Assembly: GCA_015654725.1 (NCBI GenBank)
Contig: JAATGI010000253.1
Location: 1-18,434 of the forward strand
From: Rhodospirillales bacterium
Lineage (GTDB): Bacteria; Pseudomonadota; Alphaproteobacteria; ATCC43930; CGMCC-115725
Length of the DNA: 18,434 bases
Direction of reading: 5' to 3'
In this document: piece by piece, positions 1 through 5,997 of the stretch
How the letters are laid out: every line of letters begins with the position of its first letter
Numbering within the stretch: the stretch's first letter is position 1
Notes under the pieces: generated by a model
What the model was told of the DNA's origin: nothing
Databases searched by the model: none
The model's input: only the letters and a program-made list of their open reading frames with translations
Program-made: the position numbers and the translations under genes

Positions 1-125
1 ACGGTGATCGAGATTCCCGTGCGCATGCCGCAGACTCGCACGCGCCAACCCATTCGGGAATCCCTTCCCGGATTCAAATGTCAGATTTTCACCACTAGAC
101 GCTCAAATGTCAGTCAAAGATTGCG

Positions 126-145
126 CCATGGAAGATGTTCCATGG
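126..145. repeat. Perfect 8-bp-arm hairpin
   Basis: ccatggaa (126-133) and ttccatgg (138-145) are perfect inverted copies around a 4-base loop. The hairpin sits directly before the tandem repeat at 147-246. There is no U-run, so it is not a typical terminator. Its function is unknown. Confidence 0.6.
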
Positions 146-146
146 A

Positions 147-246
147 CCTTCGCCGTGATCAATAAGGAGTGTCATGAAAGACATGATGACTGTGGGCCTT
201 CGCCGTGACTAATAAGGCGTGTCAGGAAAGACACGGCGAATGTTAG
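147..246. repeat. Two-copy 50-nt tandem repeat with conserved internal hairpin
   Basis: Positions 147-196 and 197-246 are imperfect copies with exactly 50-base spacing, both starting ccttcgccgtg and sharing an aataagg core. Each keeps a tgtc/gaca stem (170-173 with 180-183; 220-223 with 230-233). The second copy has a larger perfect inverted repeat, ttcgccgtg (199-207) with cacggcgaa (232-240). The first copy has tcatg/catga (172-176 with 182-186) instead. With two copies only, this is not a CRISPR array. It lies about 65 bp upstream of the RelB-like gene and could be an operator or an insertion-sequence end. Confidence 0.6.
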
Positions 247-311
247 GTTTTCGAGCCGATCCCACTCAGTGGCGTATGCCGTTAGTGTATTTGAATTAAA
301 ATACAGGACAA

Positions 312-620
312 ATGGCGACTGTGGATATCGTTGCTATACTGGAGCCCTATGAGTCTTGTCGTACGCACCGCGATGCTGCAGGCGAGAGGGTCACTCCGGA
401 GGTTAAAGTGGCTAGCGAAGACGTGTTGCGCCGCATCGGTCTCAACATGACGGAAGCCATGGAATTGTTCTTGCGGCGCGTCATTGTGGATCAGAAGCTG
501 CCGTTTGAAGTAGTGGCTCTCGACGATACGCTACTTGCAACGACGGTCCGCGCCGCCGAGCCATCGATTCAAACCGATGAAGTACATACAGGCGCCCGTC
601 GCGCACGGCGAGGACAATGA
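312..620 (+). CDS. RelB/DinJ-family antitoxin, probably altered at both ends
   Basis: The middle of this 102-residue product (about residues 26-67: a VTPEVK segment, IGLNMTEAMELFLRR, then LPFEV) matches the ribbon-helix-helix part of RelB/DinJ antitoxins, which bind operator DNA and neutralise RelE/YafQ-type RNases. The first 25 residues do not look like the family and may reflect a wrong start or a rearranged N-terminus. The ATG at 312 has only a weak Shine-Dalgarno (cagga) 3 bases upstream. The C-terminal residues after about 90 are read antisense through the remains of a PemK-like toxin gene, so the natural end has probably been lost. No RelE-type toxin follows, making this an orphan. The family call is firm; activity is doubtful. 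Confidence 0.65.
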   Translation: MATVDIVAILEPYESCRTHRDAAGERVTPEVKVASEDVLRRIGLNMTEAMELFLRRVIVDQKLPFEVVALDDTLLATTVRAAEPSIQTDEVHTGARRARRGQ

Positions 621-725
621 CGGCGGGTCGGTCTTTGCGCCCTCGTCCCGGCCGGCGTGGCGTTCGTCGTGCCAGAGATAAGCGAAGGAAATGACGAGGC
701 CCGGCTCCGGGTTCGGAAGCGGCAT
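597..725 (-). pseudogene. Frameshifted, 3'-truncated PemK/MazF-like toxin remnant
   Basis: Starting at the ATG at 725, nine bases after the Phd-like antitoxin stop, the first 29 residues (MPLPNPEPGLVISFAYLW, then HDERHAGRDEG) resemble the N-terminus of small PemK-like growth-inhibitor toxins as I remember them. Around 637-641 one base appears to be missing: shifting frame there restores KDRPAVIVLAVRDG, the expected continuation. Past about position 600 homology stops, where the DNA becomes the end of the RelB-like gene on the other strand. The toxin is therefore both frameshifted and lacking most of its domain. As read without correction it would be a 64-residue nonsense-tailed protein. The family assignment comes from memory of the motif pattern, not a search. 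Confidence 0.55.
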
Positions 726-734
726 CCGGCGCGA

Positions 735-1010
735 TTATTTCCGGTCGAGCACGCGGTTCAGATGGGCGTGGCGCTTGTCCATGCGCGAGGCGCGAATGGC
801 CCTGGCCTTGGCTTCGGGCAGATCGGCGGTGGCGAAGCCGCGCCGGCTGTCGCGGAAGCGTCGAAACTCCTCATATTCATCCGGGCCGATGAAGTAGCCG
901 GTGACCCGGCCATGGCTCGAAACCGCGACCGTCGCGCGTTGCGCGCGCATCCGGTAGCGGCCGAAATTACGGGTGAACTCGGAAGCGGGGATGGTCTCGG
1001 GTGTGTCCAT
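735..1010 (-). CDS. Phd/YefM-family antitoxin
   Basis: A 91-residue protein with the Phd/YefM pattern: an N-terminal IPASEFTRNFGRYR segment (residues 7-20), then VAVSSHGRVTGYFIGPDEYEEF (about 28-49), the DNA-binding fold of these antitoxins. The variable C-terminal half (about 55-91) normally wraps the toxin. The start is supported by a purine-rich gaaagg just upstream of the ATG at 1010. The matching toxin gene follows 9 bp downstream but is broken, so this antitoxin is now without a working partner. Antitoxins of this family usually repress their own promoter; palindromes suited to that lie at 1043-1080. Confidence 0.8.
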   Translation of the reverse strand: MDTPETIPASEFTRNFGRYRMRAQRATVAVSSHGRVTGYFIGPDEYEEFRRFRDSRRGFATADLPEAKARAIRASRMDKRHAHLNRVLDRK

Positions 1011-1082
1011 GGCGGCCTTTCTTTCGGGATTTCATATAAGCCATTCGCGCGAATTACGCTAGTCGCGCAAATCGCGCGTATC
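1011..1082 (-). promoter_or_regulatory. Probable autoregulatory promoter of the Phd-like gene
   Basis: The leader holds a perfect 12-bp palindrome attcgcgcgaat (1043-1054), then two related cgcgc motifs at 1063-1078. Repeated palindromes before an antitoxin gene are the usual binding sites for the antitoxin/toxin complex. That they are operators is an inference; no clear -35/-10 pair was identified. Confidence 0.4.
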
Positions 1083-1218
1083 AGAACGGTATCGGCACGC
1101 GGCACTGCGGAATCCCGGTCTGCCAGCCGCAGCATGCCGACAAGGCGCTCAGCAGGAGCGCCATAGCGAACAGCCGATATACCAAGACGCGAAGCGGCGC
1201 GCGTTGGCTTTTCGACAT
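1081..1218 (-). CDS. Possible very small lipoprotein (45 aa)
   Basis: From the ATG at 1218 the 45-residue product has basic residues (SKSQRAPLR), a hydrophobic stretch (about 15-27) and a lipobox-like LSAC with Cys29, followed by a short Cys-containing tail (CGWQTGIPQC). That is the layout of a small lipidated envelope peptide of the entericidin-like size class. There is no strong Shine-Dalgarno, and no homologue is recalled. It ends where the presumed Phd promoter begins. It could be chance; an in-frame upstream start would add residues that look non-coding. Confidence 0.35.
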   Translation of the reverse strand: MSKSQRAPLRVLVYRLFAMALLLSALSACCGWQTGIPQCRVPIPF

Positions 1219-1291
1219 CTCGTGCGATCGGCGTTGCGGCATTCGTGGCGCTCGCAAAATATCGTCACCCTCCAACTCACATAAACCATTT

Positions 1292-1327
1292 CGTCGTCCC
1301 TGCGAAAGCAGGGACCCAGGGCCACGG
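1292..1327. repeat. Palindromic REP-like repeat, copy 1
   Basis: gtccctgc (1296-1303) and gcagggac (1308-1315) form a perfect hairpin with a gaaa loop, flanked by cgtc and ccaggg. The pattern is a dispersed intergenic repeat common in alphaproteobacteria. A related copy in opposite orientation lies at 1637-1686, and the GIY-YIG gene sits between the two. This copy begins one base after the stop codon of that gene. Confidence 0.75.
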
Positions 1328-1328
1328 G

Positions 1329-1628
1329 TCACAGCGGTAAATCATCGTAGAGATCGCGCCATTGCGGATTGTCGCGCTCGATGAGTTTGAGCTTCCAGGC
1401 CCGCTTCCAGCGCTTGATTTGTTTTTCGCGCAGAATGGCCCGTTCCATCGTGTCGTTAAATTCGACATAGACCAACGTGTGGACGCCATACCGGCGGGTA
1501 AAACCGCCGACCACATCCGATTTATGTTCCCAGATTCGGCGCGCGAGATCGCTCGTCACCCCGACATAGAGCGTGCCGTCGCGGCGGCTGGCGAGGATGT
1601 AAACGCAAGGATGCTTTTCTGGAGTCAC
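1329..1628 (-). CDS. Small GIY-YIG nuclease superfamily protein
   Basis: A 99-residue, single-domain GIY-YIG protein of the YhbQ/UPF0213 type. The motif halves appear as VYI (9-11) and YVG (21-23), with the expected Arg cluster (LARRIWEH, 28-35), a central Glu in RAILREKQIKRW and the closing NPQW segment. GIY-YIG domains cut DNA through an Arg/Glu metal-dependent mechanism; the cellular role of these stand-alone proteins is unclear. I chose the GTG at 1628 because the upstream 29 codons of the longer open frame are simply a palindromic repeat read through and look unlike the family. The gene is bracketed by inverted repeat copies on both sides. Confidence 0.85.
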   Translation of the reverse strand: MTPEKHPCVYILASRRDGTLYVGVTSDLARRIWEHKSDVVGGFTRRYGVHTLVYVEFNDTMERAILREKQIKRWKRAWKLKLIERDNPQWRDLYDDLPL

Positions 1629-1636
1629 CCGTCGCC

Positions 1637-1686
1637 AACCCTGGGTCCCTCCCCCGGCTTGACCGGGGGATCGCGCAGGGATGACG
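1637..1686. repeat. Palindromic REP-like repeat, copy 2 (inverted relative to copy 1)
   Basis: tcccccgg (1650-1657) and ccggggga (1663-1670) form a hairpin with a 5-base loop. Outside it, ccctgggtccct and agggatgacg are the reverse complement of the copy at 1292-1327, with an extra inner hairpin. It ends about 26 bp before the stop of the acyl-CoA dehydrogenase gene and overlaps the apparent leader of the GIY-YIG gene. Confidence 0.75.
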
Positions 1687-1711
1687 GAGAAGAAAAGAGC
1701 GGTGGTTTGTA

Positions 1712-2860
1712 TCATTTACTTCGCCCGCCGAGCAATTTGCGCGCGACGATGACGCGCATAATTTCGTTGGTGCCTTCGAGGATTTGATGCACCCGCGCGT
1801 CGCGCAGGAACCGCTCGATCGGCAAATCCTTGAGGTAGCCGTAGCCGCCATGCAATTGCAGCGCCTCGTTGCAAATGGCGAAGCCGGCATCGGTGGCGAG
1901 GCGCTTCGCCATCGCGCAAACCATCGTGGCGTCGGGGTCGCCGGCATCGAGCTTCGCCGCGGCTTGGCGGATCATGAGGCGCGCCGCTTCGAGCTCGGTC
2001 GCCATGTCGGCGAGCTTGAATTGCAGCGCCTGGAAATCGGCGAGCTTCTTGCCGAATTGCGAGCGCGTGGCGACATGCGCCAATGCCAGAACGAGACAGG
2101 CGCGCGCGGCGCCCAAGGAACAGGCGCCGATATTGACGCGGCCGCCATCGAGCCCCGCCATCGCGATCTTGAAGCCCTCGCCCTCGGCGCCGATGCGGTT
2201 GGCGACCGGCACCCGGCAATCCTCGAACATCACCATCGATGTCGGTTGCGAATTCCAGCCGAGCTTTTTCTCCTGCGCGCCGAAGGTGAGACCCGGCGTG
2301 CCGTTCTCGATAACGAGACAGGAAATGCCGCGCGGCCCCGCCTCGCCGGTGCGGACCATGCAGACATAAAGATCGGCGCGGCCGCCGCCCGAGATGAAGG
2401 CCTTGGTGCCGTTGAGCACATAGTGATCGCCATCGCGTTGCGCGCGGGTGCGGAGTGCCGCGGCGTCGGAGCCGGCATCGGGCTCGGTCAGGCAATAGCT
2501 GGCGAAATGTTCCATCGTGGCGAGGCGCGGCAGGAATTTTCGCCGCTGCGCCGCGTGGCCGAAACGGTCGATCATCCAGGCCGCCATGTTGTGGATCGAG
2601 ATATAGGCGGCGGTGGAGGTGCAGCCCGCCGCCAGCTCCTCGAACACGATGGCGGCGTCGAGCCGGCTCAAGCCCGCGCCGCCGACATCCTCGCCCACAT
2701 AGATTCCGCCGAAGCCGAGCGCCGCCGCCGCGCGCAGCGTCTCGACCGGAAAGATTTTCTCCTCGTCCCATCCCGCGGCATGCGGCGCCATTTCCGCGGC
2801 GGCGAAAGCCCGCGCCGTCTCCTGGATCGCCCGCTGCTCCTCGGAGAGGGAAAAGTTCAT
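1712..2860 (-). CDS. Acyl-CoA dehydrogenase, isobutyryl-CoA dehydrogenase-like
   Basis: A full-length 382-residue flavoprotein that oxidises an acyl-CoA to the enoyl-CoA and passes electrons to ETF. The sequence follows mitochondrial ACAD8 (isobutyryl-CoA dehydrogenase, valine breakdown) closely: HNMAAWMIDRFG, ASYCLTEPDAGSDAA, LNGTKAFISGGG, KKLGWNSQPTS, and LQLHGGYGYLKD near the end. The catalytic Glu is expected at 362 in HQILEGTNEIMR. Valine/branched-chain catabolism is therefore the best guess, although related short/branched-chain enzymes cannot be excluded. No other valine-pathway gene is adjacent. It lies 25 bp downstream of the HTTM-DCC gene on the same strand, so co-transcription is possible. 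The start at 2860 has a modest cagg ribosome site. Confidence 0.9.
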   Translation of the reverse strand: MNFSLSEEQRAIQETARAFAAAEMAPHAAGWDEEKIFPVETLRAAAALGFGGIYVGEDVGGAGLSRLDAAIVFEELAAGCTSTAAYISIHNMAAWMIDRFGHAAQRRKFLPRLATMEHFASYCLTEPDAGSDAAALRTRAQRDGDHYVLNGTKAFISGGGRADLYVCMVRTGEAGPRGISCLVIENGTPGLTFGAQEKKLGWNSQPTSMVMFEDCRVPVANRIGAEGEGFKIAMAGLDGGRVNIGACSLGAARACLVLALAHVATRSQFGKKLADFQALQFKLADMATELEAARLMIRQAAAKLDAGDPDATMVCAMAKRLATDAGFAICNEALQLHGGYGYLKDLPIERFLRDARVHQILEGTNEIMRVIVARKLLGGRSK

Positions 2861-2885
2861 GGCTTGCCTGAAATTCCCCGGCCGC

Positions 2886-4142
2886 TCAGAGCCGGCTGCG
2901 GTTGGCGGCGACCCAATTATAGATCGGGTGGCCGAACAAGCGGCTGAACACCGGCACGTAAAAGAACGGAATTTGCCACCACAATCCGGGCACGCGCGGC
3001 ACGACGTAGCGATAGGCCTCGAAACCCGGCAGCGCCCGGCCGTCGGGCAGCACGAGATAAAGCGCCTTCAACAATCGCTCGTCGCTCACCACCGGCGAGG
3101 GGTTGGCGCGAAAGTCGCGAATCCGGATTTGCCCGAGGCCGTCGAACGCCAAGAACCACGCCATCGAGCGTTTGCAGAAGCCGCAATGGCCGTCATAGAT
3201 CATCTCCATGTCGCCCATCTTGCGTTTCCACGCCGCGCCGAGGCGGCTCAACCATTCGGGGCGCAGGAAACTCAAATGGCCCATGATCATGACCCAGGCG
3301 AAGTAATGCAGATACATCAGGACGGCGAAACCGAGATGCAGGAGAATCGCCGCGCCGAGCAGATAGGGCCGCGTCCGCCGCTGCCAGATCAGGAACGGAA
3401 ACGCGATTTCGATCAAGACCGTGCCGTAGGTCGCGGCATTGACCAGCCAGTATTGCGACGCCAGCACGTTCAAGATGAAATCGCTGGTGTAATAATTGTC
3501 GACGAACACCCACCAGACGGCGTCGCCGTTCCACCAATCGTCGCCCCTGAGCTTGCCGACGCCGCTGAAGAAGAACAGCACCGCCATCTGGATTTGCATC
3601 AGCCTGATGCAGGCGAACCCCCATGAACTGGTGCGGGCGGGCGGATCGGCGCCGAGGTCCTTGCGCTTCGCCCGGCGGACCTCGCGCACCCGGTCCAAGC
3701 TCATCGCGCGCCCGACCGGCGCGAAGCACAAGATCAACAGCAGGCTGGCGCCGATCGCGTCGACGCCGTAGGTCATGACCGGATTGCGGTAGGCGAAGGA
3801 TACATGGCCGATCAGCACGATCCACTTTACCCACGCGGTCCGCCATCCCAGCGCGAAAGCGGCGCAGCAAAACAAAAAGAACCCGTGGAACGCCATCCAC
3901 TGCCACGGCGCGGTAAAATAAAAGAACACCGATTGCTGCCAGGGATCGGTGATCTTGTTGGCGAGAAGTTCGCGCGGCATCCAGCCGTCATCGCCCCAAA
4001 ACGTCAGGAGATACGGGGTCGCCATGGCGTAATGGATCAGCAGCGCCGCGCCGAGGCCGATGCGGACAATCTCCAGGGGCGTGGTCGGCTTGTCCTGAAA
4101 CCACAGCAGCGACCAGGCGCGGCCAAGGGGCGCGAATGCCAT
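2886..4142 (-). CDS. HTTM membrane protein fused to a DCC (DUF393) thiol-redox domain
   Basis: A 418-residue two-part protein. Residues about 10-300 form an HTTM domain (vitamin-K-dependent gamma-carboxylase-like), with several membrane helices at about 24-44, 73-100, 105-118, 178-195 and 231-280. FFFSGVGKLRG places Lys197 where the catalytic Lys218 of the human carboxylase falls, by eye. Residues 310-418 are a DCC/DUF393 domain: IYDGHCGFC gives the CxxC pair Cys320/Cys323, a thioredoxin-like redox site. HTTM function in bacteria is mostly unknown. The ATG at 4142 has ggtggcgag 10 bases upstream; an ATG at 4178, overlapping the previous gene, is the alternative. It probably forms an operon with the 177-residue gene just upstream. 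Confidence 0.85.
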   Translation of the reverse strand: MAFAPLGRAWSLLWFQDKPTTPLEIVRIGLGAALLIHYAMATPYLLTFWGDDGWMPRELLANKITDPWQQSVFFYFTAPWQWMAFHGFFLFCCAAFALGWRTAWVKWIVLIGHVSFAYRNPVMTYGVDAIGASLLLILCFAPVGRAMSLDRVREVRRAKRKDLGADPPARTSSWGFACIRLMQIQMAVLFFFSGVGKLRGDDWWNGDAVWWVFVDNYYTSDFILNVLASQYWLVNAATYGTVLIEIAFPFLIWQRRTRPYLLGAAILLHLGFAVLMYLHYFAWVMIMGHLSFLRPEWLSRLGAAWKRKMGDMEMIYDGHCGFCKRSMAWFLAFDGLGQIRIRDFRANPSPVVSDERLLKALYLVLPDGRALPGFEAYRYVVPRVPGLWWQIPFFYVPVFSRLFGHPIYNWVAANRSRL

Positions 4143-4162
4143 TTGCGTCACGCTCGCCACCG

Positions 4163-4696
4163 TTACTCGTCCGGACATTCGACGGTGGCCAAGGTCTTTT
4201 CGTCGGCGAATTCGGGATCGGAAGGATGTTTCCCGCTGCGCTGGTCCTCCGGCGAAAAGTCGGTTTGGTCGATTTCGAGAAGCGTGATTCGGACCGGATG
4301 CAACGCGGCGTGTTCCCGGCAGAGCGTCGCGGCGACGGTATCGCCGAACGTTTCGGCGTCGTCGATAACGCCGATGTACCAATCCTTGATCCAGATTTCG
4401 GACGGATGGAACCGGCTCAATTTATCGAGCGGGCTAATGGTGTGAAACTGTCCGGACGCGTCCTCGACGACGTAGCGGAAGGTGGGATCCACGCGGACGT
4501 TGGGAGCGAAGAAATTCCAGATATTTTCGATCCGGAACAGGGTCAGATAGGGCTCGAACAGCACCCGCGCCGGATCCGTGATCGCGTTGTCCGGCATCGG
4601 CGCGACCACCATGGCAAGGGTGTGCCAGACGACCAGCAACGACATCGCCGCGTAACTCAGACGCCGCCATTGCTTCGAGTTCCAGAGACGCGACAT
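4163..4696 (-). CDS. HTTM-associated membrane-anchored protein, function unknown
   Basis: A 177-residue protein with one N-terminal membrane helix (about 15-33) and a soluble remainder expected outside the membrane. It includes a conserved-looking NIWNFFAPNVRVDPTFRYVV segment (about 58-77); WxxFAP-type motifs recur in proteins found beside HTTM genes. It ends 20 bp before (or overlaps by 16 bp) the HTTM-DCC gene, so the two are very likely translated together and may act together. The C-terminal 40 residues are acidic and probably disordered. I recognise no enzyme motif. Confidence 0.75.
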   Translation of the reverse strand: MSRLWNSKQWRRLSYAAMSLLVVWHTLAMVVAPMPDNAITDPARVLFEPYLTLFRIENIWNFFAPNVRVDPTFRYVVEDASGQFHTISPLDKLSRFHPSEIWIKDWYIGVIDDAETFGDTVAATLCREHAALHPVRITLLEIDQTDFSPEDQRSGKHPSDPEFADEKTLATVECPDE

Positions 4697-4828
4697 GCGC
4701 GGGCCAACCTTCTCCGCGGATCAGGGCCGGACCATAGCGGCGCGCCGGGCTAAATTCTAGCGACACGGGCCGGCCGATTTTCTATACCGTTCGCCGGACC
4801 GGATTGGCGGGTGAAAAGGAGAATGACG

Positions 4829-5122
4829 ATGGCCAAGGCCTATTGGATCACGTTTTATCATGCGATCAGCAAGCCCGAGGCGCTGGCGGCCTATGCCAAG
4901 CTGGCGACGCCGGCGATCGAGGCGGGCGGCGGCACGTTCCTGGCGCGCGGCGTCGCCGCCGAGGCGCACGAAGCCGGGGTCAAGGAACGCGTCGTGGTGA
5001 TCGAGTATCCGAGCCTCGCCCACGCCCAGGCCGCGCATGACAGCCCCGGCTATCAGGCGGCGTTGAAGGCGCTCGGCGACGGCGCCAAGCGCGACATGCG
5101 CTTCGTCGAGGCGCTGGCCTGA
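4829..5122 (+). CDS. DUF1330 domain protein
   Basis: A 97-residue protein of the DUF1330 family, a ferredoxin-like (dimeric alpha-beta barrel) fold. Family signs are AYWITFYHAISKPEALAAYAKLA at the start, a GGGTFLARG turn (about 38-46), and VVVIEYPSLAHAQAAHDSPGYQ followed by a short tail. The family has no established reaction. I chose the ATG at 4829 because aaaaggag lies 7 bases upstream; ATG 4823 and GTG 4811 are in frame but worse placed. The 132 bp before it is a divergent promoter region shared with the minus-strand membrane protein; tctata at 4781-4786 could be a -10 box. Confidence 0.85.
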   Translation: MAKAYWITFYHAISKPEALAAYAKLATPAIEAGGGTFLARGVAAEAHEAGVKERVVVIEYPSLAHAQAAHDSPGYQAALKALGDGAKRDMRFVEALA

Positions 5123-5125
5123 GTC

Positions 5126-5158
5126 GGGGCGCGGCTCGCATTGGCCGCGCGAGGCCCC
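5126..5158 (+). terminator. Terminator-like GC hairpin
   Basis: gcgcggc (5129-5135) pairs with gccgcgc (5144-5150), and flanking gggg/cccc can extend the stem with a bulge. Only a short atattt follows rather than a U-run. It lies 3 bp after the DUF1330 stop and just before the next gene, so it may limit read-through. Weak call. Confidence 0.3.
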
Positions 5159-5169
5159 ATATTTCCGTG

Positions 5170-5823
5170 ATGAATCCGCGACGGCGCGAGCTTTTGATCG
5201 CTTCGGGCGTTTGGCTCGTGCTGGGCGGGCGCGCCTGGGCGCTGCCGAGCGCGCCGCGCCGCCTCGCGCTCAAGAACGCCAATACCGGCGAGAGTTTCAA
5301 CGGCGCCTATCGCGACGCCGAGGGGCCGATCCCCGACGCCATGAGCGATCTCGCCGTCTTTCTGCGCGATCATCACGCCAACAAGGTCGGGCCGGTTCAT
5401 ATCGACACGCTCGATTTTCTCGCCGATGTCATGGATGCGGTGGGGCAGAGCAAGGCCACCATCCTGTCGGCCTTTCGCACGCCGGCGACCAACCGGATGC
5501 TCGCCACGCGCTATTTCGGCGTCGCCGAAAAGAGCCAGCATTTGCTCGGCCGCGCGCTCGACGTCTGGTTGCCGGCGCGGCTCGCCGAGGCGGAGCAGGC
5601 GGCGCTCGCGATGAGGCGCGGCGGCGTCGGCTGGTATCCGAGATCGCATTTCGTCCATATCGATACCGGGCCGGTGCGGCGCTGGGAGATCGATGGCGGC
5701 GGCCTCGACGACATGCTGTTGGGCAAATTGCCGCCGCACCATATTCTGACCGAGCAAGAGATGATGCGGCGCTACCACGCTTATGCGCGGCACGAGTTCC
5801 TGTTGCGGGAGGGGGGACAGTGA
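5170..5823 (+). CDS. DUF882 / M15-like peptidase, exported (YcbK-like)
   Basis: A 217-residue protein with a Tat-like or Sec-like leader (NPRRRELLIASGVWLVLGG, cut perhaps after AWA at 24). The mature part matches DUF882/YcbK, members of the peptidase M15 fold that act on peptidoglycan peptides: SAFRTPATNRML (100-111), SQHLLGRALDVWLP with zinc-ligand candidates His124 and Asp131, and SHFVHIDTGPVRRW with His163. It probably works in the periplasm on the cell wall; the substrate is not known. The in-frame GTG at 5167 just before the ATG is an alternative start. No strong ribosome site is visible. Confidence 0.85.
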   Translation: MNPRRRELLIASGVWLVLGGRAWALPSAPRRLALKNANTGESFNGAYRDAEGPIPDAMSDLAVFLRDHHANKVGPVHIDTLDFLADVMDAVGQSKATILSAFRTPATNRMLATRYFGVAEKSQHLLGRALDVWLPARLAEAEQAALAMRRGGVGWYPRSHFVHIDTGPVRRWEIDGGGLDDMLLGKLPPHHILTEQEMMRRYHAYARHEFLLREGGQ

Positions 5824-5884
5824 GTTGTCAGTTGTAAGTCGCGCCTCGTTCCCGAGTTTGCTAATGTCGATCGATTTCGAAACT

Positions 5885-5979
5885 CCTCTCCGCCCATTGG
5901 GCGGAGAGGCAGGGTGAGGTGGGCTTACGCGGCGATTTCCCCACCTCTCCTAACCTCTCCGCCCCCAAGGGCGGAGAGG
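5885..5979. repeat. REPIN-like double palindrome before the aconitase X operon
   Basis: Two hairpins with the same 11-base arms (cctctccgccc / gggcggagagg) stand at 5885-5909 and 5954-5979. The bases next to each (cagggtgaggtggg; cccacctctcc) are also complementary, so the whole unit is a roughly 38-bp imperfect inverted repeat around a short loop. That is the architecture of a REPIN or small MITE. It ends 18 bp before the AcnX start, just ahead of its ribosome site, so it would fold within the leader if transcribed. Confidence 0.75.
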
Positions 5980-5997
5980 AATGACGGAGGAACTCCC

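Larger units (their letters stand above)
1..311. other. Repeat-rich non-coding left edge
   Basis: No recognisable gene. An open plus-strand frame enters from the left edge and stops at 163-165, but the translation matches nothing I know; it could be the tail of a truncated gene. The stretch holds two copies of an 11-mer (tcaaatgtcag) at 74-84 and 103-113, a perfect hairpin at 126-145 and a 50-nt tandem repeat at 147-246. Clustered short repeats like these are common at insertion-sequence ends, so a decayed element end is possible, but no transposase or target duplication is visible. Base composition is less GC-rich than the genes to the right. Confidence 0.4.

Noticed and set aside
147..246. 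CRISPR array
   Set aside because: Only two directly adjacent copies with no unique spacers and no cas genes.
657..1166. Plus-strand open frame opposite the Phd-like gene
   Set aside because: No family likeness; the minus-strand Phd-like reading has a known domain and a matching toxin remnant.
1629..1715. N-terminal extension of the GIY-YIG protein
   Set aside because: It is the palindromic repeat read through and lacks family similarity.
1784..2947. Long plus-strand open frame opposite the acyl-CoA dehydrogenase
   Set aside because: Antisense shadow of a GC-rich gene; low-complexity Arg/Ala/His-rich translation with no family likeness, whereas the opposite strand is a clear full-length enzyme.
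5914..5997. N-terminal extension of the aconitase X large subunit
   Set aside because: These codons are repeat sequence; a good ribosome site precedes the ATG at 5998.
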